Assembly: GCA_934725575.1 (NCBI GenBank)
Contig: CAKVCK010000003.1
Location: forward strand, 107,823 to 171,822
DNA length: 64,000 nt
Reading direction: 5' to 3'
Source: an uncultured Bacteroidales bacterium
GTDB taxonomy: Bacteria > Bacteroidota > Bacteroidia > Bacteroidales > UBA932
This document shows positions 53,601 to 61,452 of this stretch, piece by piece. Numbering within the stretch: position 1 is the first letter of the stretch; each line of letters begins with the position of its first letter. Made by a program: the position numbers and the translations under genes. The notes under the pieces are model-generated. The model ran no database searches. It was not told where the DNA came from and was given only the letters and a program-made list of their open reading frames with translations.

Positions 53601-54014
53601 CTCTGCCACGCCGTCCAGTTTGACCTCGTCCGCGCTCAGTTTTGTCGTGGCTCCGGTGAAGAGGCGCTTGTCCATTTTCTGCATTCCAGTCACGACAACT
53701 CCTTCGAGTACTTCTGTGTCGGATTCCAGAGTGATTCTCATCTCGCCGGACGTGATGGCCACGTCTTTAGGCTTCATACCGAGGCAGCTGATCTCCAAGG
53801 TTTTCGCTGATTTGCCGACCTTGAGGGAGAACTTACCATCGACATCCGTGATCGTCGCGTTCTTTGTCCCTTTCTCAAGGATCGCAGCTCCGATGACAGG
53901 CAAGCCATCGTCTGATGAGATGACCACGCCGCTGACAACCCGGGAGTCCTGTCCAAACAAACACCCGGAGCCTGCCATAACGCAGGCAATCATCAAGCAT
54001 AAGAAGTGCTTCAT
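50688..54014 (-). CDS. SusC/RagA family TonB-linked outer membrane protein
   Basis: A 1108-residue TonB-dependent channel: signal peptide (about 1-21), carboxypeptidase-regulatory-like domain (about 25-100), plug domain with 'VRGATSIYGSSKPLWVVDGV' and the barrel. The typical 'VDADNLSSGDAVTLISSAIAGLNADDIESFQILKDGSATSIYGARA' region is present (two parts). It imports the ligand delivered by SusD using TonB energy. First gene of a six-gene operon. No promoter with the usual boxes was recognised in the 244 bases upstream. Confidence 0.93.
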   Translation of the reverse strand: MKHFLCLMIACVMAGSGCLFGQDSRVVSGVVISSDDGLPVIGAAILEKGTKNATITDVDGKFSLKVGKSAKTLEISCLGMKPKDVAITSGEMRITLESDTEVLEGVVVTGMQKMDKRLFTGATTKLSADEVKLDGVAEISRALEGRAAGVSVQNVSGTFGTSPKIRVRGATSIYGSSKPLWVVDGVIMEDVAEVDADNLSSGDAVTLISSAIAGLNADDIESFQILKDGSATSIYGARAMAGVIVVTTKKGHAGSNKITYTGEYSYRLKPTYKRFNILNSQEQMGVYKEMEQAGYLNLADVYRASNSGVYGKMYHLINEYDASSDSFGLMNTTEAKNAYLREAEYRNTDWFDILFNDNISRNHAVSMSSGTEKASYYTSLSVMNDPGWTRQSSVKRYTANLNALYHITESLSLNLIGNASYRKQRAPGTLSSSVDPLSGEVRRDFDINPYSYALNTSRTLDPNEYYVRNYAPFNILHELDNNYIDLKVTDLKFQGEMKWHPLKPLELSVLGAYKTSSTVQAHSITDYSNQAWAFRAMDDATMRNANPWLYTDPDKANSLPVSVLPVGGFYRETKYSMESYDFRATASYNNVFGEDHIVNMFGGMETNSVNRERTWFNGVGMQYDMGMLPSYDYLYFKQGNEENSGYYSVDRTRQREVSFFGTGTYSYKGKYTLNGTVRYEGSNKLGKSRKARWLPTWNVSTAWNAHEEEFWQPIRDVVSNMTLKASYSLTADRGPASVSNSKAIINSYNVWRPFTSVKESGLILSSVENSELTYEKKHELNIGAEIGFIDNRINLEADWYKRNNFDLIGLIYTKGTGGELAKFANVASMKSSGVEFTLSTHNIKTKDFSWNTDFIFSHTKNEVTDLQSNASVMSMISGNGFAMEGYPVRALFSMDFRGLNENGFPTFINENGELTVSDINFQEQIKKDHLVYEGPTDPTMTGSLGNIFRYKGFTLNAFITYSFGNVIRLDPVFHNRYSDLDAMPREFINRWTTGGDEKITNVPVIADKRANQKDPYLSYAYNAYNYSTERIAKGDFIRMKEISLSYSFPKNMIEKLKVSDLSLKIQATNLFLIYSDKKLNGQDPEFFNTGGVASPVPRQFTLTLRLGI

Positions 54015-54258
54015 TTATTAAAATAAGTTAATTTGCTGGACGCGGCCTTGTCTTGTCGCAAGACAGTGCATCCATTTGTTAATGTTCATTTACCGCACTT
54101 GGCCATCGGGTGACATCAAAAATTGGGGAAAATGTCTCCAACGGCTTTTGGCACGGCATTTTTACTCATACCAGCGTAAATTTAGCTAATTAACTTATTT
54201 AATCAAAGGAATATTTTACCTATAACGTTTTTCCCTGTTTCATAAGCCTCGCGACGGA

Positions 54259-55260
54259 CTATTTCTTGCCTTGCCCGGTGCGGTGGCTCTGCTCGTAGAG
54301 CTCAAGGGAATTGATGATGTTCTGCCAGATGCTGTACAGGCCTCCGGCGACGGAGGTCACAGGAGTCATATAGGAATATCCCAGCCAGATCAGGAAGCCG
54401 GAGTTCTTCTGGCCGAGGGCCTGTCCGGCGGTGATTTCGTCCGCTTTTACGGCCTTGCGGTCAGTTTTTCCGTTGGCCTTTCTTCCGGCCAGCCTTCCTA
54501 CAGCGAACTGGATGATGGTGCAGACCAATGAGATGACACCTATCATTATTGCCGTCCAGACCGAGATTCCGCTGTTCATCAAGGCTCTGGTAGCAAGATA
54601 GATCGAGAAAGCCAACGACATTCCCCAGAAGTAGAAAGCCCAGTCTGTGTAGCGCATAAGCCAACGTTGAAGCCTTTTAAGGGTGTAGCGTATGGCCCAG
54701 GCGAGGAGCAATGGCAGGACCAGCAGCGGGAAAACCCTCATACATATCGCTATGAACCCATCAAGGAACGATGTGCCGGCGTCAGGGTTGACGATCGGTA
54801 TCACAAGCGGGAGGATCACAGCCGCGGCGATGTTGATCAGCACTACGTAAGAGACTGTGTCCGAAAGGCTTCCGCCAAGCTTACCGGTGATGACACCCGC
54901 CGCGGCGGCTGTCGGGCAGATGAAGCAGAGCATCGCGCATTCGACAAGGATCCTGAGGTCTCCTCCGCTTGGCAGCATCGTGGCGAGACAGGTCAGTGCG
55001 ATGAACATCACGATCTGGAATGCAAGCGCGATGAAATGCCATTTTCTGAACTTGAGGTCGTGCGGGGAGATCGTGTTGAACTGCAGGAACAGCATTGTGG
55101 CCACAAGGGTCGGCTGGATGTCCTTGGCGAACTTCGAGAATCCCGGCTCAAAGTTCCGGGCCAAAGGATTGACAAAGAATAGGATCAGGTACGATGAGAT
55201 CCCGATGACGATCGCCAACGGCAACATCCAATCCTTGATGAATTTCACTATTTTCGCCAT
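54259..55260 (-). CDS. BASS/SBF-like transporter
   Basis: A 333-residue membrane protein with about nine transmembrane helices, resembling the bile acid:sodium symporter family ('TAAAAGVITGKLGGS', 'LVLPLLLAWAIRY'). It likely moves an organic anion; the substrate is unknown. Start 55260 (MAKIVKFIKD) gives a normal N-terminus. A TATCTTTG box (- strand, 55333-55326) lies 66 bases upstream. The C-terminal 50 residues are polar and may be cytoplasmic. Confidence 0.7.
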   Translation of the reverse strand: MAKIVKFIKDWMLPLAIVIGISSYLILFFVNPLARNFEPGFSKFAKDIQPTLVATMLFLQFNTISPHDLKFRKWHFIALAFQIVMFIALTCLATMLPSGGDLRILVECAMLCFICPTAAAAGVITGKLGGSLSDTVSYVVLINIAAAVILPLVIPIVNPDAGTSFLDGFIAICMRVFPLLVLPLLLAWAIRYTLKRLQRWLMRYTDWAFYFWGMSLAFSIYLATRALMNSGISVWTAIMIGVISLVCTIIQFAVGRLAGRKANGKTDRKAVKADEITAGQALGQKNSGFLIWLGYSYMTPVTSVAGGLYSIWQNIINSLELYEQSHRTGQGKK

Positions 55261-55386
55261 AATCCCTGACAGTGCTCGCAAACTTCCGTTTTCGGTGCGG
55301 TTCCCCACGCCACGGTTTGTGGTGACAAAGATAGTGAAAGCCCCCGACCAAAAAAAATCCGTTGACCCTTCGCGTGGAAGAATCGC

Positions 55387-56667
55387 CTAGATATTCAGTA
55401 GAAGATTTGTTTTTATGGTGTCGATCATATTCTGTGGCACACCGCATTCTTTAGCGATTCCACCCCATCTGGATGCGGCATCGCACACTTGGTCTATTAT
55501 CTCGCCGGCGTTCCTGATGTTGTTGGATGCGGCGCATTCCAGTAAATCTTTTCTTGTGATGCCATCAAATTTGCCGTTGACGGACATTTGATGCGTTGAG
55601 GTCCAAAGCCCGGAAGGGTTGTAGGCGTACCCCATATCGTAAGCCGGAGCGAGTCTCCACACACCCTTTTCGTCCATCAGGAAAGAAATATTCTTTGTGT
55701 GGTCATCCTGATTCCTTGCCACCACATTGAACGCCATCCGCCGGAACATCTCCTGGGCTTGTGAATATGGCAGCCTGAGACGTCGCATCACGGTGAACGC
55801 CTGCTCGTATGAATATCCTCTCCTGAGGCGAAAATCGTAGTGAGCCATACCGCATAATGTCTGCATATGTATCTTACGGCCGTTCTCTCTGTCGAACCTC
55901 TTGGTGAGAAAATGAGCCCTGCCGTTCTCCTCGATCAGTGAACACTCTGACATCTCTATTCCGCATTCTCTGACCAATTTGTAGAAAGAATATTCCAGCC
56001 TTCCGAAGTTCTCGGTCTGTTTGAATCCGGCTTCGGCGGTCACCCCGTCCAGTTTTATAAGGTAATAATCAAATCCTTCCGGGGCTGTGACCTGCCCTGA
56101 ACGAACCTCTCCAGTGTCTTTGTTGTAGGCGATTATGGCTTTGGCTCTCTGCCCTCCGGCGGATGTTCCGAGGCGAAGAATCTCCGCGATGGCTGCTTTC
56201 CTGTCTTGATTCAGGTTGGCGTCGAACGCTTCCTTTTTTGTCAGGGCTTCTTTTGCGACTTCGACCAAGGAGTCGATTTCTATACGAATATCCGGGGCGG
56301 TCTCCGGACCTGTCGCCGGCTCGAATTCCAAAGCTCCCATACATCTCTTCCCGAGAAAACACAGTGTTTCCACCGGATTTCCGGAAGTCCTTCCGGTCAG
56401 CGCCAACCATCTGTCAAACAAGGCCCGTCCATAGGTGTCAGGGAGTGAATCCGCCAACATCCCAGGCAAACCATTGAATGTCTCCCACTCCAAACCGCTG
56501 AATGAATATACGCGGCCTTGTCTAACGGGCATCATCAGAGGAGACGGCTCTATGTTCTTGCCGACAAAATCGTTGTCATATTCAAACAGGGCCATATTGC
56601 GTCCGTTATCCCAGCGGAAAGTTCCGACATTCTGCCCGAACATCCTTACTTTAGCAACATCTACCAT
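55387..56667 (-). CDS. hipA: HipA-like serine/threonine kinase toxin
   Basis: A 426-residue HipA family protein with both N-terminal (1-110) and kinase regions. ATP-loop segment 'GTSAGGQRAKA' (168-178), catalytic 'RNQDDHTKN' (318-326; Asp321) and metal-site Asp344 in 'PAYDMGY'. In E. coli, HipA phosphorylates glutamyl-tRNA synthetase and halts growth. Overlaps hipB by 7 bases in the usual antitoxin-toxin order. Confidence 0.85.
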   Translation of the reverse strand: MVDVAKVRMFGQNVGTFRWDNGRNMALFEYDNDFVGKNIEPSPLMMPVRQGRVYSFSGLEWETFNGLPGMLADSLPDTYGRALFDRWLALTGRTSGNPVETLCFLGKRCMGALEFEPATGPETAPDIRIEIDSLVEVAKEALTKKEAFDANLNQDRKAAIAEILRLGTSAGGQRAKAIIAYNKDTGEVRSGQVTAPEGFDYYLIKLDGVTAEAGFKQTENFGRLEYSFYKLVRECGIEMSECSLIEENGRAHFLTKRFDRENGRKIHMQTLCGMAHYDFRLRRGYSYEQAFTVMRRLRLPYSQAQEMFRRMAFNVVARNQDDHTKNISFLMDEKGVWRLAPAYDMGYAYNPSGLWTSTHQMSVNGKFDGITRKDLLECAASNNIRNAGEIIDQVCDAASRWGGIAKECGVPQNMIDTIKTNLLLNI

Positions 56668-57005
56668 TCCGATTCCTCCTTTTCGGTTTTGATCTTGCCG
56701 ACCGCTCGTTTCCTTGAACTCTTTTTGCCGGCGTTGACTAACTCGTAATATTCACTGGGGCTTAACTGCTCCTCGGTGATTAGGCTTTGGATTGTGTCAA
56801 GTTCGCCCAAAACCCTCATAACGCGTAGCAGTGACTCAAATGAGCCGATCTCGCCGTTTTCTATCTTCTTTATAGAGGATAGCGAGATGTCCGCCTCCTC
56901 GGCAAGGCTTTTCTGCGTTATGTTCTGCCTTAGTCTGACGGACTTGAGTTTTTCTCCGATCCGCTTTTGCACCTGCGTGTCTGATAAACTGTAAATATCA
57001 TCCAT
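56661..57005 (-). CDS. hipB: HipB-like antitoxin, XRE family regulator
   Basis: A 114-residue protein with an XRE helix-turn-helix at about 17-70 ('LRQNITQKSLAEEADISLSSIKKIENGEIG' as recognition region, cited in part) and a basic C-terminal tail. It should bind and neutralise HipA and repress its own promoter. An inverted repeat overlaps the upstream promoter region. Confidence 0.85.
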   Translation of the reverse strand: MDDIYSLSDTQVQKRIGEKLKSVRLRQNITQKSLAEEADISLSSIKKIENGEIGSFESLLRVMRVLGELDTIQSLITEEQLSPSEYYELVNAGKKSSRKRAVGKIKTEKEESEW

Positions 57006-57033
57006 AAGGGTTTAAATTTGAACTATTGCTGTG

Positions 57034-57072
57034 CAAATATAGTAATAATAGTTTAATATTAAGCTATTATTA
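57034..57072 (-). promoter_or_regulatory. hipBA promoter and candidate operator
   Basis: TATATTTG on the - strand (57041-57034) is a -7 box. Just upstream TAATAATAG (57043-57051) and CTATTATTA (57064-57072) are perfectly complementary, with a palindromic TTTAATATTAA between them. Placement over the -10 to -40 region suits HipB autorepression. Confidence 0.55.
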
Positions 57073-57170
57073 AGATTACTTTTGCCTTGACTGGCTTCAA
57101 CTCAGGTCCGGCTTGATGCGTTGAAATGGGCATTACCTTGATTTATACTTGATTAGATAAATATTTCCTT

Positions 57171-57209
57171 AAAGTTCACAACCTTGTGGTCCACAAAGTT
57201 GTGAACTTT
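57171..57209. repeat. Long near-perfect inverted repeat
   Basis: AAAGTTCACAACCTTGTG (57171-57188) pairs with CACAAAGTTGTGAACTTT (57192-57209), one mismatch, 3-base spacer. No T-run follows on either strand, so it is more likely an operator, cruciform or mobile-element trace than a terminator. It lies in the 326-base gap between hipB and the hydrolase gene, which otherwise shows only AT-rich sequence and the hip operator. Confidence 0.65.
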
Positions 57210-57331
57210 GCTTTATTTGCTTATATTGGCATAAAATCAAGTTTATAGATAGGCCCTTTGTTTACGGAGTAGGCAGTGTCTGGGGATGATTTTACGGACA
57301 GGGAAAATAGGTGTACTTTTACTTTTATTAT

Positions 57332-58624
57332 ATGAGAAAGATTTTGATGATTTTGGCGTTGATGTCTGTCGCGGCGGTGACACTTAAGGCGCAGACCGGG
57401 GCGTGGACAGGTAAGTTGAAGGTGTCGGGCGTGGAGTTGGCGCTCATATTCAACATCGGGGAAGAGTCAGCCACGCTTGATGTGCCGGATCAAGGTGCAA
57501 CGGAGATTCCGGTCGAGGTGTCGAGGGACGCTGTGGGCGGAATCACGCTGAATGTGCCGGCGATCAACGCCTCGTTCAAAGGGTTGTGGGCCGGGAAGGT
57601 CATCGCAGGGACTTTCACCCAGCACGGGATGTCGTTCCCGATGACGCTCACGCCTGGCGCGCCCGTCATCAGGCGGCCGCAGACTCCGGTCGGGCCGTTC
57701 CCGTATGCTACCGAAGAAGTCACGTTCACGAACGGGGACGCTGTGTTGAAAGGAACGCTGACGCTTCCTGAGAACTGTGACCGGAAGACTCCTGTGCTGA
57801 TTATGGTAACGGGCAGCGGTCTCCAGAACCGGGACGAGGAGATGTTCGGCCACAAGCCGTTCGCTGTCATAGCGGATGCTTTCGCAAGGGCGGGGATCGC
57901 CACGCTGCGGTACGATGACAGGGGGTTCGGGGAATCGACCGGCGATGTGGTTCTCTGCACGACCGAGGATCTGAAGAACGATGCTCTGGCGGGAGTCAAG
58001 TTGCTGAGGGATAGGTTTGAACGTGTCGGTGTGATCGGCCACAGCGAGGGTGGGACCATCGCGTTGATGCTTGCGGGCGAGAGGCAGGTTGACTTTGCCG
58101 TCAGTCTGGCGGGAATGATTGTCTCAGGAGCGGAGACGCTGCTGGCGCAGAACCGGCGTGCGTTTGAGTCCGCCGGCCTGCCCGAGAGCGAGGTCGAGGC
58201 CTTTGCCCGTCTGCTTTCCGACACTTTCACGGCGATCAAGACGAGGGCTCCTCTGCCTTCCGCCGACAACTATGACATCACAGACGCGCTGAGGAAGAAC
58301 TATGCCGCCGCCCTGCCTTCGTTACGTACCCCGTACATGGAGTTTTTCTTAGGTCTGGATCTGTCCGCCAGCCTTTCCGGCATAACCTGCCCTGTCATGG
58401 CACTGAATGGCACAAAAGACACTCAGGTTCAATGCGATAGGAATATTGCGGCTCTGGAGGCTGGCCTGCCTTCCAACAGCAGGAGCGTCATCCGTGCGGA
58501 GGATGGCCTGAACCACCTCTTCCAGCACTGCGTCACCGGCGAGGTCTCCGAATATAAAAACATCGAGGAGACCTTCTCCCCGGAAGTCCTTTCCGAGATG
58601 ATTGCTTGGATCAAGACGCTTTGA
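57332..58624 (+). CDS. Exported alpha/beta hydrolase
   Basis: A 430-residue protein with signal peptide (to about residue 20, LKAQ), an N-terminal beta-rich domain of about 100 residues, then an alpha/beta hydrolase: 'VTGSGLQNRDE', 'ATLRYDDRGFGES' and nucleophile motif 'GHSEGG'. The N-terminal domain plus hydrolase is common among Bacteroidetes esterases/peptidases. Substrate not predictable. ATG 57332 is used, the first giving a clean signal. Confidence 0.8.
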   Translation: MRKILMILALMSVAAVTLKAQTGAWTGKLKVSGVELALIFNIGEESATLDVPDQGATEIPVEVSRDAVGGITLNVPAINASFKGLWAGKVIAGTFTQHGMSFPMTLTPGAPVIRRPQTPVGPFPYATEEVTFTNGDAVLKGTLTLPENCDRKTPVLIMVTGSGLQNRDEEMFGHKPFAVIADAFARAGIATLRYDDRGFGESTGDVVLCTTEDLKNDALAGVKLLRDRFERVGVIGHSEGGTIALMLAGERQVDFAVSLAGMIVSGAETLLAQNRRAFESAGLPESEVEAFARLLSDTFTAIKTRAPLPSADNYDITDALRKNYAAALPSLRTPYMEFFLGLDLSASLSGITCPVMALNGTKDTQVQCDRNIAALEAGLPSNSRSVIRAEDGLNHLFQHCVTGEVSEYKNIEETFSPEVLSEMIAWIKTL

Positions 58625-58724
58625 TTGGCGGACACCTTGCGTTAGAACCTTGGTTCTACGCACGGAAGACGTGTTTAAGCACGTTTGTGCGTGGATGGGC
58701 TTGACTGCTCACGGACTGTATTCA

Positions 58725-59237
58725 CTAAAGCTTCACGCCTTCAAGTTCGAGGAGAAACTTCTTTGCGGGAAGGCCGCCGCCATAGCCTGTAAGGCTTCCG
58801 TTGCTACCTATGATGCGGTGGCAGGGAGCGAAGATCGAAATGGAGTTCGAGCCGTTGGCTGTGCCTACCGCCCTTACTGCCTTTGGGTTACCAATCATCT
58901 CGGCCATCCAGCCATAGCTCCGGGTCTCCCCGTAAGGGACTTCCAGCAGGGTGTTCCAGACTTTTCTCTGAAACTCTGTTCCGACGAACAGAAGCGGCAT
59001 ATCGAATGTCCTGCGCTTGCCAGTAAAATATTCATCGAGCTCTTGGGCGGCCTTTGTGGTGATCTCCGAAGGGATGTCTTTCATCTCAGCATCCAGACTC
59101 CGTTCCAATCGTCTGTCCGCCAACAGCCTATGCTCTTCCGCCATCCAGTCGCAAAGGCAGAGTTTGCCCTCGAACGACCCGAGCAGCAGGTCACCGCACG
59201 GAGAATGATACGTCTGTGTGTTGATTGTCTTTTTCAT
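58725..59237 (-). CDS. ogt: Methylated-DNA--protein-cysteine methyltransferase
   Basis: A 170-residue DNA repair protein removing methyl groups from O6-methylguanine. Acceptor Cys139 in 'APCHRII', with 'SYGWMAEMIGNPKAVRAVG' as the helix-turn-helix. A suicide enzyme acting once. Length and motif agree with the Ogt/AGT family. Confidence 0.92.
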   Translation of the reverse strand: MKKTINTQTYHSPCGDLLLGSFEGKLCLCDWMAEEHRLLADRRLERSLDAEMKDIPSEITTKAAQELDEYFTGKRRTFDMPLLFVGTEFQRKVWNTLLEVPYGETRSYGWMAEMIGNPKAVRAVGTANGSNSISIFAPCHRIIGSNGSLTGYGGGLPAKKFLLELEGVKL

Positions 59238-59276
59238 TGGCAGTGATTTGTGCGGGAAGAGCCTTCCACGTGAGAA

Positions 59277-59852
59277 TCAGAACGAAACCGCTATGGCCTT
59301 GGCGAGAGTAGAGGCGTCAGCCAGTTTCTCTTCCACCTCTTCTGGAGCGAGGTAATCAAGGTTCCAAGCGGCCACGGTGGTGATTTCGCCCAGACCCCAG
59401 AGTGATGACAGGGCCTGAAGATATGTGCTGCCTTGCTCGCGGGGGCTGCCGGTCGGGATATTCATACCTCTTGTGGTTATGTACATCACTTTTTTGCATC
59501 GGCACAGTCCTGTGCAGGTCTGGCCGTTGTCCGTGAAGGTCACTCCGTAGAGGGACATATTCTCGAAAAAGGCTTTCAGGGCGGCAGGGAAGCTCATATC
59601 CCAGAAAGGCGCCGCAATAATGATCCTGTCGGCCGCCGCGATCTTTCGGGCGAGCGCGACTGTGGCTTTCGGGACAATCCCCGAAGACCTCTCGGCAAGG
59701 CTCTTGGGAGTAAGCGGAGGCAAAGCGGCCTCGTTAACGTCAATGCTCTCAATGTCGTACCTTGACGAAAGCACTTCCTTCGCCGCGTCGAGTATCCTTC
59801 TTGTTCTGGACTCCGGTCTCATACAGGAGTCGATAATCACCAGTTTCTCCAT
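59277..59852 (-). CDS. Flavodoxin-fold NAD(P)H oxidoreductase (azoreductase-like)
   Basis: A 191-residue FMN-binding protein. The start at 59852 (MEKLVIIDSCMRPESRTR) matches the family. 'APFWDMSFPAALKAFFENM' and 'YITTRGMNIPTG' resemble FMN-dependent azoreductases and modulator-of-drug-activity type quinone reductases. A TATCTTTG box ends 9 bases before the start codon. Confidence 0.78.
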   Translation of the reverse strand: MEKLVIIDSCMRPESRTRRILDAAKEVLSSRYDIESIDVNEAALPPLTPKSLAERSSGIVPKATVALARKIAAADRIIIAAPFWDMSFPAALKAFFENMSLYGVTFTDNGQTCTGLCRCKKVMYITTRGMNIPTGSPREQGSTYLQALSSLWGLGEITTVAAWNLDYLAPEEVEEKLADASTLAKAIAVSF

Positions 59853-59860
59853 ACCGCAAA

Positions 59861-59868
59861 GATAGTCA
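59861..59868 (-). promoter_or_regulatory. Possible -7 box of the flavodoxin-fold reductase gene
   Basis: TATCTTTG on the - strand, last G 9 bases before the ATG at 59852; the message would have a leader of only a few bases. No matching -33 TTTG was found. Confidence 0.35.
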
Positions 59869-59926
59869 TTATTGCGGGATCGCTGTCTTGACGTATTGCG
59901 ATTTAAGACCTGAGACGGATCAAGAT

Positions 59927-60664
59927 TTACCTTCCGAACAGCCAGCGGAGGCGTTCCGCCGTATAGGACTGTTCGCAGGTCGTCTGATGAGACCATTGCT
60001 CCGAGGCCGGGACTATTGTGCAGTTTACACTGCCTCCTGCGGCGTTGATGCCGTTGCAGAATGTCTTGACATCCTCGTAGGCGGTTTTCATCACCTCGTC
60101 AGCCTCGCTCATCACCGTGCAGACACGCATTGACTTGAAGTTCTCAGCCGAAGCCGTTCCCGGTTTCCCCGCGACAGGCATTATCCCTCTGAATTTCTCT
60201 GAATATGCGTTCGCCAACGACCACGTTCCCGTACCGCCCATCGAACCACCGAGGACATATATCCCGTCACAGGAAGCCTCATATTCCTCAAGAAGCTTCG
60301 CAATAGGTTCGTTCATCTTGGCTCCCCAATTGCCGGAAGATGGGCATTGCGGGACAATGAATATGCTCGGTATCGCATTGTCTGTCAGATATCCAGCGAT
60401 GACACCTACGGCCTTCTCATTCATCTGCGTCTCGTTGTCGTTGCCCTTGGACGAACCTCCGTGGAGATATATCACCAGTATCGGCTTCGCACTGGCGGAT
60501 GCCGCTATCTTCTTCATTCTGTACTGCAATGTCCCGCTGACATATTTTCCGAAATTCCCTGTAGGTGGATCAGGTTCAGTTTCGTTTGATAAGGACTCTT
60601 TTGAGGCACAACCTGTTAAAACTATCAGACAAGTCAAAAGTCCGTATAACAATCTATTTCTCAT
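59927..60664 (-). CDS. Alpha/beta hydrolase lipoprotein
   Basis: A 245-residue lipoprotein (lipobox LTGC, Cys19). Esterase features: 'VIYLHGGSSKG' oxyanion region and nucleophile motif 'GGSMGGTG', as in PHB-depolymerase or feruloyl-esterase-like proteins. Likely faces the periplasm or cell surface and cleaves an ester. It starts 11 bases inside the preceding gene of the sigma-factor operon. Confidence 0.75.
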   Translation of the reverse strand: MRNRLLYGLLTCLIVLTGCASKESLSNETEPDPPTGNFGKYVSGTLQYRMKKIAASASAKPILVIYLHGGSSKGNDNETQMNEKAVGVIAGYLTDNAIPSIFIVPQCPSSGNWGAKMNEPIAKLLEEYEASCDGIYVLGGSMGGTGTWSLANAYSEKFRGIMPVAGKPGTASAENFKSMRVCTVMSEADEVMKTAYEDVKTFCNGINAAGGSVNCTIVPASEQWSHQTTCEQSYTAERLRWLFGR

Positions 60665-61121
60665 AATTGCGTCCTCTGCGTTTGGTTGGCTCTCCGGACT
60701 TATGGTGCTTCCCTTCCTGTGAGGCGAGCCTGCGCATCATGTCGCGCTCGATCTCGTACACTCGGGATATCTGCTTCTGTGTAAGGAACGTGCTGTAGAT
60801 GTCGTAGTACTTTTTGCGGAGGTCAAGGATCTTCTGGCTGCGTTCGAAGCGCTGCTTCATCTCCTCTTCGCTCGGGTTTTCGGACTGCTGCTTTCCGAGG
60901 CTCGGCCCTAATTCCCAAAGCTCTTTCTGGAAGCAGCAATAGACATCCTTGAACCTGTCGCTTGTGGCCTTGTCGAAAGCGAGGGTTTCGGAAATATGCT
61001 CGGCCTGCTTCACGGCCAGCTCCTCACGGTTGAGTTTCTTTCCGCCAGGCTGTGCGGACAATGTCATTGACATAAGGACTGCGACCGAAGCCGCGATGAT
61101 GGTTTTGAATATTGCTTTCAT
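60654..61121 (-). CDS. Exported Spy/CpxP-like helical protein
   Basis: A 155-residue protein with signal peptide (LSAQPGG, about residue 24) and two long amphipathic helices rich in Glu, Lys and Gln ('NREELAVKQAEHISETLAF', 'MKQRFERSQKILDLRKKY'). This resembles Spy/CpxP-type periplasmic stress proteins and heavy-metal resistance helical proteins. It lies 7 bases after the anti-sigma-like gene. Confidence 0.55.
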   Translation of the reverse strand: MKAIFKTIIAASVAVLMSMTLSAQPGGKKLNREELAVKQAEHISETLAFDKATSDRFKDVYCCFQKELWELGPSLGKQQSENPSEEEMKQRFERSQKILDLRKKYYDIYSTFLTQKQISRVYEIERDMMRRLASQEGKHHKSGEPTKRRGRNYEK

Positions 61122-61128
61122 TTTATTT

Positions 61129-61452
61129 CTAATAATTTATGTTTATGAATGTGTCTTCGTTGTATATTTCAGAGAGGAACGACTGGTCTGCATTGTCAAG
61201 CTTCGCGAACGCCTGCTGCACCTCCGCCAGAGAATCCGTTGTCGCCGACTGCCGCTGCAGCGGGAATGTTACTATAAGGGCTAATGATGCCACGACTGCA
61301 ACCGCGATGCTGACAGCGCGTAATCTGTGGGACGGCTTCCTCGCACATCCAGTAGCCGAAAGGACATTCCGCTCGATGTCGTCGAACACCCCGTCCGGAA
61401 CCTTGTACGGCATCCGTTTGCCGATGCCTGGCATATTCATATTCTTATCCAT
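61129..61452 (-). CDS. Small single-pass membrane protein, possible anti-sigma factor
   Basis: A 107-residue protein with a short cytoplasmic part, one transmembrane helix (about 45-63, 'AVSIAVAVVASLALIVTF') and a small periplasmic tail. It directly follows and overlaps the ECF sigma gene, the usual place of a cognate anti-sigma. No zinc-binding anti-sigma motif is seen, so the role is inferred from position. Confidence 0.5.
   Translation of the reverse strand: MDKNMNMPGIGKRMPYKVPDGVFDDIERNVLSATGCARKPSHRLRAVSIAVAVVASLALIVTFPLQRQSATTDSLAEVQQAFAKLDNADQSFLSEIYNEDTFININY

Noticed and set aside
57171..57209. Intrinsic terminator of the hydrolase or hip transcripts
   Set aside because: The hairpin lies upstream of both divergent genes and has no T-run on either strand.
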